A stretch of 64,000 bases of DNA from Anas platyrhynchos (taxonomy: Eukaryota; Chordata; Aves; Anseriformes; Anatidae), in assembly GCF_047663525.1 (NCBI RefSeq), contig NC_092600.1, positions 1 through 64,000 on the forward strand, written 5' to 3'. Made by a program: the position numbers and the translations under genes. The notes below the pieces were generated by a model, which saw only the letters and a program-made list of their open reading frames with translations, was not told the origin of the DNA and did not search any database. Of this stretch, positions 10,951-23,900 are shown piece after piece (the first letter of the stretch is position 1; each line of letters opens with the position of its first letter).

Positions 10951-12623
10951 AAATGAATAGAGGTAAGCAAGCAGTTGCTTGCAAACAGATATACTGTGCC
11001 AGATGCCCTTCAGCAAGTGCCCAGAGGCAGACAGGATGTCTTCGCCAAAACAGTCCAGACAATGTATTAGTACACCCATGCACTGCCACGTTAGCTGTCA
11101 TCACTAACTGTCAGGCAGGACAGCTCCAGACCAAACACATACACACACAGGCACGCCACAAACGCTACAACCAAAACACACAACACTAGGCGCAAGAAAA
11201 AGTGAACCCCAGAGGGAAGACCTATGGACACAGCAAGTCAGAACAGGTGCTCTGCAGCAGACCCCAGGAGAGACTCAAATGTCACAACATGCAACTGGAA
11301 GCAACTGCCAGAACTAGGATGATGGAGGCCTAAAAAGCCTGCCTTCAAGACAAGAGACCAGAAGGATGGGGACTGAAACCCCCCTAAGAAGACGCTTAGG
11401 AAATCAATTCCCAAGCAAGAGCTCCTGATGCGACCCAGATGACTTCTGCAAGAGTGAGGATGAAAACAGATGCGATCTCAAACCGAGTAGATGCACAAGA
11501 CCTTAAACAGGCCTGCTCTTTAAGCAGCGACTTACAGACAAAAAGTGCTCAGATCAGAGTCACGATGACAAAACAAGCATTGAGGCCCTTCAGCACCGCT
11601 ACTAAGTCACCTGTCTGGTCAGTCCGGTCTAAAAAGCCAGGAGGATATCAAGACCCGAGAAGCACAGAACAGACAATGCAGAAGCAACAATACAGGACAG
11701 ACGAACAGAAGGAAACTGTCCTGCCTGGCGCACGCACTCATGCTACAAAATAATCCTGCCTCTTCTATTAGCCTGGTGACCCAGCCACAACCAGCCTGAA
11801 CGTGACCCAGCCTCAACCACCCTCACAGTGGCACCAAGTCTATTCAGCCAGCACGCTCCATGCTGCTCTGGCTCCCAGCTCCCATTAGCCACCCCACATA
11901 TGCAAATACCAGGTGCCCCCCAACTTAGCTCTCAGGTTGCTGCATGGTAAAGTCCCTCCGCCTCAAGAAATACACAGGCACTGATTGTCATCTTAGTCAA
12001 TTGCCAGGCTCATCATCAGCTGCAAAAACAGAAACAGCATTCACTAGGACGCCAGCCCCATTGCTCTCCTTCTCCACAATGCTGACTACTGCTGATGCAA
12101 CATACGATTGTGCTCACGTGTTCCTCTCCGAGTCCAAGCTCCAACAGTGCAGCCAGTATCATCCACACCACCTGGGAAAACAAAGGGATTAAATGATCGT
12201 TGCGTTCACAACAAGTCAGCCAATTGTGTTTTTTTGTTTGTTTGTTTTTTGTGTGTGTGTGTTTCCTGTTTTTGGTTGTTTTTTTTTTTTTTTTTAATCT
12301 GTTTTAGCTAAACAATATGCAGAGAGCAGACAAGAGAGCTGGGGTGTTTCTAGAAGCAACAATCCCCAGGCTTTTGCTGCAGCTTTTAACATTGGAAGGG
12401 CAACACAACCATTCAAGTAACTGGAACTTTTTCAAACGGAATTATGTCACACAGGTTCATCATCACTTGCAAAAACACAGAACCAGCATTCACTAGCACG
12501 CCAGCCCTGACACCCATCTCCTCCACAACACTTACTACTACTGATGCAACATGCTACTGTGAAATACCTCTGTGTTCCCAGCTCCTTTACCTCACCTGCT
12601 CAGTAGCTCCACATGAGAAATGG

Positions 12624-12662
12624 GCCCGGGTGGCACCGCGCCAAAATGGGCCCGGGCGGACT
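12624..12662. repeat. Two diverged units ancestral to the 26-bp satellite
   Basis: AAATGGGCCCGGGTGGCACC and AAATGGGCCCGGGCGGAC sit where the large 26-bp arrays begin in the other block copies. This unexpanded state suggests the satellite grew from a two-copy seed. Confidence 0.6.
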
Positions 12663-15600
12663 TATTCTGCAGAGAAGAAGAAGGTGAGCCTGCTCACTCT
12701 CTAGGCACTACTGCACTTACGCGGCCAAGGAACTGTGGCCCACGGTTTCCCAAAACCAATGTACCTGGCAACCCCTCATAAACATACTTGTAATATGTCA
12801 ATTCAAGGACATCAAGACTAGAAGGCTGCAAGGTCTAAACACTCGACAGACAGAAAACCCACAGGCAAAAGCTCCAGAAATATAACAACCTGTCCCTAAA
12901 CTTGAAACAGACTACCGCTTACATGCCCACTGCTGCCATTTTCAGATACACGCTCACACAGGGAGCCTCCATCATACATTTCTCCTAAACCCTGCTGCAT
13001 CACTTTGACAGCAAGGTTATTACTTTGATAAGATTTGACATAGATGCAAAGGCTCACAAAAAGCCCCGTAATTCTGCAAAAATCAGAAGGGACCCAGAAC
13101 CACAAAGCAAACACACAAAGTAACATCACCATACTATCAGTAAAACTGCCATAACAACTACTCACCTGAGGAAGAGCTGTGTGCTACACAGGCACCTACT
13201 ACTAGATTCCTTTACTATGACAGATCCTACCAGTTTTCACCTCAAAAACGTAGGAGTACCAGTTTCTACTTCAAAATGCATCAGTCCATACACTCTGACC
13301 CGCCTAAAGAACCCTGCAAGCAACTGAAGGAAAAACAAAGCACTTACCCAAAACTGCAGCCCAGGCAGAAGGAGCTCTCTGACGGCATACCTGCAACTCA
13401 GTTACCATTAGGTCCCACCTGGAACCTAAAGCCAATCATGTGGGAAAGTGCAGGGGGAAAGCACAAAAAAAGCAGAAAGAGGAGGAGCAGCAGCTGTGGT
13501 TTCTTTATTCATTTATATGGCTTAGCTCAACAGCATGCAGAGTGCAGACAGGAGAACTGGGGTGTTTCTAGAAGCAACAATCCCCATGCTTTCGCTGCAG
13601 CTTTGAATATTGAAAGGACAATACTACCACGCAAGTAAATGAAGCTTTTTAAGCTCAAATTAGCTCAAACTTTTATTTACACAGGAAGAAAACCCTAGGA
13701 GCAGAACAGATTACGCGCCAAAGAAGAATTCAATTCCATTCCACTCACAGGAAAAATCACTTACTTCAGTAGGCTATCTGAAAACCAAAAGGCTATGCTG
13801 ATGGCTCAAAACACACTACAGGACACTGGGGCCAGGCCCTCCGCTGCACCCACTTAAAACCCATCCCTACACTCACCAAGGTGCAACCCCAACCCAAACA
13901 CAGACGCAGCATTTCAGCTTCAACACAGTTTTCAGAACTGCTGGAAATCAAGCTTCATACTCAGCAAGGCGTGCTCAGGCTGCACAAGACAGGGCTTCGG
14001 GCACCTCTTTGCCTACCAAAAGACAGCCATCAGCACCTGCTTTGTTCCGATTCTAAAGACTAACATCACAGCCCACATTGCCTGGGACACCTGATAAACA
14101 GAAGAGAAAGCAGCCATACCGTTTTCAAGCCATCCCTGCACGTGTCGCTCCTTGATCATCTGCAACCTCTTCTCCAATCCTCAACCGCTTCTGTGGAGAG
14201 CCTGCCACGGCACCTGCAAAGCAAGATGGATACCCTTCGCACTCACCTCGTGCTACTTGGCAGTTCTGCTCCAATCCAGCTCACAACCAGCCTGCCCTTC
14301 TCGTGCTGCTCTTCAGAGTGCAGCTTGGCCCCTCTGAGCCTGTGTGAGACAAATGTGAAACAAAAAGAAAAGCGTAGGCTGAAGCAGCATCCAAAGCCAC
14401 AGCACAGCTGGGACAGTTACTCTCATCTGCTCCCTTACCTCGGCCCCCTCACCTGCCCTCAAGGCAGACGCTTCCATCTGCTCTCTTAGGCCAGCTACAA
14501 CACCCCTGAAATATAAACAGGATTTTTACTGTATTTTGTGTAGTTAACTAACTGCAGTGACAACTGCACCCCTAAAGTACCTGCTACATCTGTCCATCGC
14601 TCACCTTGCAAAAAGCAGCTCCGGTTAAGTCCCGTGTTGTACACTGTGTTTCACCTTAAACAAATGAAAACAGTCACAAGATAATCATTCAGCTGCCAGC
14701 ATTAGTACCCATCCCTCAACAACACAAAGGGACCCCACTTACAATATTATCGTTTCAAAACAGCAGCCCCCTTGCCTCAGCACCTCAGAAGTAGATCAAA
14801 CCAGTCACCGAGCGCTGAACAGTTCCAGAAGGAGCTCTTTCCGTGAAAGGTTCCTCCAAAGGTTTACACTCTACTGGGGACAGAATAGAAAATAAAAGAT
14901 TCAAAACCCCATATCTGTAAGCTTTCAAGATTCAACAGACCTCCTCAAGCACACCGTTCAAGCACTATGCAAACAGCTGCTCACAAGCAGATATACTCTC
15001 CCAAATCCACAGCGGCCAACCACCAGACATGACTGTGCCAGCTGCCCTTCAGTACGTGCCCAGAGGCAGACCGGATGTCTTCGCCAACACAGTCCATACA
15101 ATGTATTAGTACACCCATGCACTGCCACGTTACCTGTCATCACTAACTGCCAGGCAGGACAGCTCCAGACCAAACACGTACACGCACACAGGCACGCCAC
15201 AAACACTACAAACAAAACACACAACACAAGGCACAAGAAAAAGTGACCCCCAGGGGAAAGCCCTACAGCAACAGCAAGTCAGATACAGGCGCTCTGCACC
15301 AGACCCCAGGAGAGACTCAAATGTCACAACATGCAACTGGAAGCAACTGCCAGAACTAGGATGATGGAGGCCTAAAAAGCCTGCCTTCAAGACAAGAGAC
15401 CAGAAGGATGGGGACTGAAAACCCCCTAAGACGACGCTTAGGAAATCAATTCCCAAGCAAGAGCTCCTGATGCGGCCCAGATGACTTCTGCAAGAGTGAG
15501 GATGGAAACAGATGCGATCTCAAACCGAGTATGATGCACAATACCTGAAACAGGCCTGCTCTTTAAGCAGTGACTGCAAGACACGAAGCGCTCGGATCAG

Positions 15601-17444
15601 AGTCATGATGACAAAACAAGCATTGAGGCCCTTCAGCACAGCTACCAAGTCGCCTATCTGGTCAGTCCGGTCTAAAAAGCCAGGAGGATATCAAGACCCG
15701 AGAAGCACAGAACAGACGCTGCAGAAGCAAACAGGATAGACGAACAGAAGGAAACTGTCCAGCCTGGCGCACGCACTCACACTACAAAATAATCCTGCCT
15801 CTTCTATTAGCCTGGTGACCCAGCCACAAGCACCCTGAACGTGACCCAGCCTCAACCACCCCTCACAGTGGCACCAAGTCTATTCAGCCAGCTGGCTCCA
15901 TACTGCTCTGGCTCCCAGCTCCCATTAGCCACCCCACATATGCAAATACCAGGCGCCCCCCAACTTAGCTCTCAGGTTGCTGCATGGTAAATTTCCTCCG
16001 CCTCAAGAAATGCACAGGCACTGATTGTCATCTTAGTCAATTGAAGGCTCATCATCAGCTGCAAAAACAGAGTACCAGCATTCACTAGCACGCCAGCCAT
16101 GATGGCCACCTGCTCCACAATGCTGACTACTGCTGATGCAATATACGGTTCTGCTCACCTCTTCCTTTCCGAATCCAAGCTCCAACAGTGCAGCCAGTAT
16201 CATCCACACCACCTGGGAAAACAAAGGGATTAAATGATCGTTGCATTCAGAACAAATAACCCAATCGTGACTTCTTTTTGTTGTTGTTTGTGTGTGTGTT
16301 TCTTGTTTCTTTGTAGTTTTTTGGTTTTTTTTAAAACCTGCTTTAGCTCAACAGCATGCAGACAAGAGAACTGGGGTGTTTCTAGAAGGAACAATCCCCA
16401 TGCTTTTGCTGCAGCTTTTAATATTAAATGGACAATACGACCCAGCAATTAACTGGAACTTTCTTAACTGCAAATAGCTCAAACATTTTTTTAGTTTTTT
16501 ACGTAGAAAGAAAGATCTAGGAGCAGAAGACATCAAACGCCAAAACAATCAAACACCAAACAACCTTCCCTTCGGATAAGCGATGACCAGGCTGACAACA
16601 CTCACCTTCCCTCAGTGCTTCATGACATGAGGATTTCCCTTCACTGTCCACAACTGCACAAAGCACCTGCAAAGACAGGAGAAAAGCACACTCTGAGGCA
16701 CCTCACAGCCACAGCGTACCTGCTGCAATGCCTCTCTCTTCCCAGCTCCGGTACTTCAGCTGCTCACCAGCTCTAACTCAGATTCTTCACTCACAGCACC
16801 ACAGCAAGCTGCACCCGGGCCGCACAACACACACTACACAAGCTACATTGCCCAACACACACAAGCTGGTACATTCCCACCCAACAATCAGTCGCATCGC
16901 ACAGGAAGGATGCCGCACACTCCTAGAAACCAAACCTACCAGTCCTGAGCAGCTCCCCACATCCTCCTGCCAACCACGCTCAGCACACACACTACTCACC
17001 CCTCAAATAAAACAAGAAGTTAGAACATACGCACACACACAAAAAAAAAAAACAACCAAGCTCCACAAATGCCAAAAAGACATGCACACAGAGCAGCCCC
17101 GGCAGGGGTAATCACAGACTTACCCTTTGCAGATAAAAAAGGTGACTCTGATACAACTCTGCTCAGTCTCTTGGCAATGCTGCATCTACGCTGTCAAGCC
17201 ACAGGTACCATGCAATCAAGCTGGTTTTAGCCCTCTGGAGAGTTACACAAGTGGGTTTATACATCTAGAGATTAAAATATAGCTCAAAAACAGAAGAGTA
17301 TCCCACCATCCCAAAAAAACAGTGAGCCAGAAACCTCTATTAAACATCCCTCTATTAAGTGAATTCCAAGCACTTAAAAATTCTAGAAATCCATAGACTC
17401 CAGCCTGCCTAGAGAACCCTGCAACTGACTGAAGGAAACACAAA

Positions 17445-17545
17445 GCACTTACCCCAAGGAGCAGCCCAGGCAGAAGGAGCTCTCTGATAGAATGCCTGGG
17501 GCTCATATACCATTTGGCCCCGCCCAGCACCCAAACCCAATCACC
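17445..17545 (-). promoter_or_regulatory. Predicted TATA promoter and first-exon donor in subtelomeric block D
   Basis: Reading the minus strand: ATTGG (reverse CCAAT) at 17,541-17,537, GGGCGGGGCC at 17,525-17,516, TATATGAG at 17,509-17,502, then about 50 bp further a consensus splice donor GGGGTAAGTG with GT at 17,452-17,451. This is a compact core promoter followed by a short first exon. It points toward the telomere. No downstream coding exon can be assigned. Confidence 0.45.
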
Positions 17546-17967
17546 TGGAAAAAGGGAGGGGCAAAGCACAAGGAAGTAGAAAGAAAGCAGGAGCAGCAGC
17601 AGCAGCTGTTTTTTATATTTTTCTTTGGTTTTTTTTTTTTAAGATCTGCTTTACTGGAAAAACATGCAGAGAGCAGACAGGAGACCTGTGCTGTTTCTAG
17701 AAGCAACAATCCCCATGCTTTTGCTGCAGCTTTTAACATTGAAAGGACAACACGACCAGGCCAGTAACTGGAACTTTTTGAAATGGAATTACGTCAAACA
17801 GGTTCATCATCACTTGCAAAAACAGAGAACGAACATTCACTAGCATGCCAGCCCTGATACCCACCTCCTGCACAACGCTGACTACTACTGATGCAATATA
17901 CCATTGTGCAATACCTCTCTGTTCCCAGCTCCTTTACCTCACCTGCTCAGTAGCTCCACCTGAGAAA

Positions 17968-18822
17968 TGTGCCCGGGCGGCGCCGCGCTTAAATGTGCCC
18001 GGGCGGCGCCGCGCTTAAATGTGCCCGGGCGGCGCCGCGCTTAAATGTGCCCGGGCGGCGCCGCGCTTAAATGTGCCCGGGCGGCGCCGCGCTTAAATGT
18101 GCCCGGGCGGCGCCGCGCTTAAATGTGCCCGGGCGGCGCCGCGCTTAAATGTGCCCGGGCGGCGCCGCGCTTAAATGTGCCCGGGCGGCGCCGCGCTTAA
18201 ATGTGCCCGGGCGGCGCCGCGCTTAAATGTGCCCGGGCGGCGCCGCGCTTAAATGTGCCCGGGCGGCGCCGCGCTTAAATGTGCCCGGGCGGCGCCGCGC
18301 TTAAATGTGCCCGGGCGGCGCCGCGCTTAAATGTGCCCGGGCGGCGCCGCGCTTAAATGTGCCCGGGCGGCGCCGCGCTTAAATGTGCCCGGGCGGCGCC
18401 GCGCTTAAATGTGCCCGGGCGGCGCCGCGCTTAAATGTGCCCGGGCGGCGCCGCGCTTAAATGTGCCCGGGCGGCGCCGCGCTTAAATGTGCCCGGGCGG
18501 CGCCGCGCTTAAATGTGCCCGGGCGGCGCCGCGCTTAAATGTGCCCGGGCGGCGCCGCGCTTAAATGTGCCCGGGCGGCGCCGCGCTTAAATGTGCCCGG
18601 GCGGCGCCGCGCTTAAATGTGCCCGGGCGGCGCCGCGCTTAAATGTGCCCGGGCGGCGCCGCGCTTAAATGTGCCCGGGCGGCGCCGCGCTTAAATGTGC
18701 CCGGGCGGCGCCGCGCTTAAATGTGCCCGGGCGGCGCCGCGCTTAAATGTGCCCGGGCGGCGCCGCGCTTAAATGTGCCCGGGCGGCGCCGCGCTTAAAT
18801 GTGCCCGGGCGGCGCCGCGCTA
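17968..18822. repeat. 26-bp CpG satellite, 33 units
   Basis: Perfect tandem copies of a 26-bp unit containing GTGCCCGGGCGGCGCCGCGC followed by TTAAAT. Spacing between GGGCGG landmarks is exactly 26 bp from 17,975 to 18,807. Each unit holds five CpGs and the nested palindromes CCCGGG and GGCGCC, so the array has about 165 CpGs in 855 bp and strong hairpin potential. The near-absence of variants points to recent expansion. Confidence 0.95.
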
Positions 18823-18823
18823 A

Positions 18824-19475
18824 AAAACAGTGAGCCAGAAACCTCTATTAAACATCCCTCTATTAAGTGAATTCCAAGCACTTAAAAATTCTAGAAATCC
18901 ATAGACTCCAGCCTGCCTAGAGAACCCTGCAACTGACTGAAGGAAACACAAAGCACTTACCCCAAGGAGCAGCCCAGGCAGAAGGAGCTCTCTGATAGAA
19001 TGCCTGGGGCTCATATACCATTTGGCCCCGCCCAGCACCCAAACCCAATCACCTGGAAAAAGGGAGGGGCAAAGCACAAGGAAGTAGAAAGAAAGCAGGA
19101 GCAGCAGCAGCAGCTGTTTTTTATATTTTTCTTTGGTTTTTTTTTTTTAAGATCTGCTTTACTGGAAAAACATGCAGAGAGCAGACAGGAGACCTGTGCT
19201 GTTTCTAGAAGCAACAATCCCCATGCTTTTGCTGCAGCTTTTAACATTGAAAGGACAACACGACCAGGCCAGTAACTGGAACTTTTTGAAATGGAATTAC
19301 GTCAAACAGGTTCATCATCACTTGCAAAAACAGAGAACGAACATTCACTAGCATGCCAGCCCTGATACCCACCTCCTGCACAACGCTGACTACTACTGAT
19401 GCAATATACCATTGTGCAATACCTCTCTGTTCCCAGCTCCTTTACCTCACCTGCTCAGTAGCTCCACCTGAGAAA
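18824..19475. repeat. 1,508-bp tandem duplication, second copy
   Basis: Copy of 17,316-17,967, including the same CCAAT/GC-box/TATA/donor series on the minus strand (TATA-like element at 19,017-19,010). It is followed by its own short 26-bp array. Confidence 0.8.
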
Positions 19476-19690
19476 TGTGCCCGGGCGGCGCCGCGCTTAA
19501 ATGTGCCCGGGCGGCGCCGCGCTTAAATGTGCCCGGGCGGCGCCGCGCTTAAATGTGCCCGGGCGGCGCCGCGCTTAAATGTGCCCGGGCGGCGCCGCGC
19601 TTAAATGTGCCCGGGCGGCGCCGCGCTTAAATGTGCCCGGGCGGCGCCGCGCTTAAATGTGCCCGGGCGGCGCCGCGCTTAAATGTGCCC
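19476..19690. repeat. 26-bp CpG satellite, 8 units
   Basis: Same unit as at 17,968, with landmarks from 19,483 to 19,665 at 26-bp spacing. It then breaks off into AAATGTGCCCAAACAGAC and the sequence of the next block. Confidence 0.93.
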
Positions 19691-19711
19691 AAACAGACTT
19701 TATCTTCAGAG

Positions 19712-19837
19712 ATGAAGAAGGTGACCCTGCTCAGTCTCTTGGCAGTACTGCACTTATGCGGTCAAGAAATTGTAGCCCACAGTTTCCCAAAAACAACGTA
19801 CCTCACAACGCTTCATAAACATAACTCAAATAAGTGA
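19712..19837 (+). pseudogene. Signal-peptide-like short reading frame, family remnant
   Basis: After a pyrimidine-rich acceptor-like TTTATCTTCAG, an ATG opens 41 codons that start MKKVTLLSLLAVLHLCGQ and resemble a secretory leader (two Lys, a Leu-rich core, then small/polar residues). Homologous positions at about 12,672 and 20,958 have the same frame but a TAG replacing the Leu codon in the hydrophobic core. Copies near 17,126 and 25,660 lack or alter the leader. It could be the first coding exon of a lost secreted-protein family, or chance. No downstream exon is identified. Confidence 0.3.
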
Positions 19838-20904
19838 ATTCCATGCACATAAAGCAAGAAGGCTTGATGGTCTAAAGACTCAGACAGCAAGCACACAGGC
19901 AAAAGCTCCAGGAATATAACAAACCGCCCTTAAACCTGAAAAAGATCACCACTTATATGCCCACTGCTGCCATTTTCAGATACACGCTCACACAGGGAGC
20001 CTCCATCATACATTTCTCCTAAACCCTGCTCCATCACTTTGCCACAAAGGTTGTGATATTGATAATATTTGACATACAGGCAAAGAATCACAGAAAGCCC
20101 TGTAATTCTGCAAAAATCAGAAGGGACCCAGAACCACAAAGCAAAAACACAAAGTAACATCACCATACTATCTGTAGAACTGCCATAGTAACTACTCACC
20201 TGAGGAAGAGCTGCGTGCAATACAGGCACCTACTACTAGATTGCTTTACAATGACAGATCCTACCAATTGTCACCTCAAAAAGATCTGCGTACCAGTTTC
20301 TACTTGAAATCGCATCCATCCATAGACTCTGACCCACCTAAAGAACCCTCCAAACAACTGAAGGAAAAACAAAGCTCTTACCTAAAAGTGCAGCCCAGGC
20401 AGAAGGAGCTCTCTGATGGCATACCTTCAACTCAGTTACCATTAGGTCCCACCTGGAACCTGAAGCCAATCACCTGGGAAAGTGCAAGGGGGAAAGCACA
20501 AAAAAAAAGCAGAAAGAGGAAGAGCAGCAGCTGTGGTTTATTTGCTTATTTATATGGCTTAGCTCAACAGCATGCAGAGTGCAGACAGGAGAACTGGGGT
20601 GTTTCTAGAAACAAAAATCCCCATGCTTTTACTGCAGATTTGGATACTAAAAGGACAAAATGACCAAGCAAGTAGCTAAATTTTTTTTCCCATCTGGAAT
20701 TAGCTCGATCTTTTATTTACATAGAAAGAAAAGTCTAGGAGCAGAACTGATTACATGCCAAAAATAGAATTCAATTCAATTCCACTTGCAGAAAAAGTCA
20801 CTTAAGTATGATACCTGAAAGGAGGTAGCATACTTAAGGAGGAGGTACCTCTCTGTTCCCAGCTCCTTTACCTCACCTGCTCAGTAGCTCCACCTGAGAA
20901 ATAT

Positions 20905-20942
20905 GTGCCCGGGCGGCGCCGCGCCGAAATGGGCCCGAACAG
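20905..20942. repeat. Single diverged unit of the 26-bp satellite
   Basis: GTGCCCGGGCGGCGCCGCGC followed by CGAAATGGGCCCGAAC: the position equivalent to the arrays, but not expanded. Confidence 0.6.
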
Positions 20943-23900
20943 CCTTACTTTCTAGAGATGAAGGAGGTGAGCCTGCTCACTCTTTAGGCACTACTGCACT
21001 TATGTGGTCAAGGAACCCTACCCCACGGTTTCCCGAAAACAACGTACCTTTTCTTTTTCTTAATATCTTTTATTTACGTAGAAAGAAAAGTCGAGGAGCA
21101 GAACTGATTACACGCCAAAAAAAAAAAAAATCAATTCCTTTCCACTCACAGGAAAAATCACTTACTTCAGTAGGCTACCTGAGAACCAAAAGGCTATGTT
21201 GATGGGTCAAAACACACTACAGGACACTGGGCCACGGCCCTCCACTGCATCCACTTAAATACCATCCCTAGACTCACCAAGGTGCAACCCCAACACAGAA
21301 AAAACAGACGCAGCATTTCAGCTTCAACACAGTTTTGGGAACTGCTGTAAAGCATGCTTCATCCTCAGCGAGGAGTGCTCAGGCTACACAGGACAGGGCT
21401 TCGGGCACCTCTTTGCCTACCAAAGAAGACCACCATCAGCACCTGCTTTGTTCTGATTCTCAAGAACTAACATCACAGCCCACATTGCCTGGGACACCTG
21501 ATAAACAGAAGAGAAAGCAGCCATACCATTTTCCAGCCATCCCTGCACGTGTCGCTCCTTGATCATCTGCAACCTCTTCTCCAATCCTCAACCGCTTCTG
21601 TGGAGAGCCTGCCACGGCACCTGCAAAGCAAGACCCTTCGCACTCACCTCGTGCTACTTGGCAGTTCTGCTCCAATCCAGCTCACAACCAGCCTGCCCTT
21701 CTCATGCTGCTCTTCAGAGTGCAGCTTGGCCCCACTCAGCCTGTGCGAGACACCTGCAAAAGAAAACCATAGGCTGAAGCAGCATCCAAAGCCACAGCAC
21801 AGCTGGGACAGTTACTCTCAGCTGCTCCCTTACCTCGGCCCCCTCACCTGCCCTCAAGGACAATGCTTCCATCTGCTCTCTTAGGCCAGCTACAACACCC
21901 CTGAAATGTAAACAGGATTTTTACTGTACTTTGTGCAGTTAACTAACTGCAGTGACAACTGCACCCCTAAAGTACCTGCTACATCTGCTCATCGCTCACC
22001 TTGCTGAAAGCAGCTCTGGTCGTCAAGTCCCGTGTTGTACACTGTGTTTCAGCTTAAACAACTGAAAACAGACACAAGATAATCATTCACCTGCCAGCAT
22101 TAGCACCCATCCCTCCACAACACAACAGACCCCATTTACAACGTTATCGTTTCAAAACAGCAGCCCCCGTGCCTCAGCACCTCAGAAGTAGACCAAGCCA
22201 GTCACCGAGTTGCCTACCGAGTGATGAACAGTTCCAGAAGGAGCTCTTTCCTGTGACAGGTTCCTCCAAAGGCTTACGCTCTACTGGGGACAGGAAGGAA
22301 ATAAAAATAAACATTTCCAAACCCCATATCTGTAAGCTTTCAAGATTCAACAGACCTCCTCAAGCACACCGTTCAAGCACTATGCAAACAGCTGCTCACA
22401 AGCAGATATACTCTCCCAAATCCACAGCGGCCAACCACCAGACATGACTGTGCCAGCTGCCCTTCAGTACGTGCCCAGAGGCAGACTGGATGTCTTCACC
22501 AACACCCTCCAGACAATGTATTAGCACACCCATGCACTGCCACATTAGCTGTCATCACTAACTGCCAGGCAGGACAGCTCCAGACCAAACACACACACAG
22601 GCACGCCACAAACACTACAAACAAAACACACAACACTAGGCACAAGAAAAAGTGACCCCCAGGGGAAAGCCCTATGGCAACAGCAAGTCAGATACAGGCG
22701 CTCTGCACCAGACCCTAGGAGAGACTCAAATGTCACGACACGTGACTGGAAGCAACTGCCAGAACTGGGATGATGGAGGCCTAAAAAGCCTGCCTTCAAG
22801 ACAAGAGACCAGAAGGATGGGGACTGAAAACCCCCTAAGAAGACGCTTAGGAAATCAATTCCCAAGCAAGAGCTCCTGATGCGGCCCAGATGACTTCTGC
22901 AAGAGTGAGGATGGAAACAGACGTGATCTCACACCGAATATGATGCACATGACCTGAAACAGATCTGCATTTCAAGCAGTGACTGCAAGACAAGAAGTGC
23001 TCGGATCAGAGTCATGATGACAAAACAAGCATTGAGGCCCTTCAGCACTGCTACCAAGTCGCCTGTCTAGTCAGTCCAGTGTAAAAAGTTAGGAGGATAT
23101 CAAGACCCAAGGAGACTGTAACTCACAACACGCACTGGAGAAGCAACACTACAGGACAGACAAACTTAAGGAAACTGTCCTGCCTGGCACACGCATTCAA
23201 GCTACAAAATAATCCTGCCTCTTCTATTAGCCTGGTGACCCAGCCACAAGCACCCTGAACCTGATCCAGCCTGAACCACCCCTCACAGTGGCACCAAGTC
23301 TATTCAGCCAGCTGGCTCCATGCTGCTCTGGCTCCCAGCTCCCATTAGCCACCCCACATATGCAAATACCAGGTGCCCCCCAACTTCACTAGCACGCCGG
23401 CCATGATGCCCACCTTCTCCACAATGCTGACTACTGCTGATGCAACATACGGTTCTGCTCACCTCTTCCACTCCGAATCCAAGCTCCAACAGTGCAGCCA
23501 GTATCATCCACACCACCTGGGAAAACAAAGGGATTAAATGATCCTTGCGGTCACAAGTGACCCAATGGTGTTTTTTTTTTTGTTATTGTTTTTTTGTGTG
23601 TGTTTCCTGTTTGTTTTTGTTTTTGTTTTTTTCAAATCTGCTTTTGCTCAACAGCATTCAGATTGCAGACAACAATACTGTGGTATTTCTAGAAGCAACA
23701 ATCCCCATGCTTTTGCTGCAGCTTTTAACATTGAAAGGACAACACGACCCAGCAAGTAACTGGAACTTTTTCAAATGGAATTAGCACAAACTTTTATTTA
23801 CATTGAAAGAAAAATCTAGGAGCAGAACAGATTATATGCCAACAAAATTAATTCCATTCCATCCCCAGAAAAAAATCATATACTCTCATCCTGTCCTGTA

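Larger units (their letters stand above)
17316..18823. repeat. 1,508-bp tandem duplication, first copy
   Basis: The 17,316-17,967 segment and the start of its 26-bp array reappear at a constant offset of 1,508 bp (18,824 onward), with no difference I can see over about 650 bp. The junction joins the array end (GCCGCGCT) directly to AAAAAACAGTGAGCC. A very recent unequal exchange or an assembly duplication would both produce this. Confidence 0.8.

Noticed and set aside
17968-19690. CRISPR-like appearance of the 26-bp array
   Set aside because: Units are directly contiguous with no spacers, and this is a vertebrate chromosome end.
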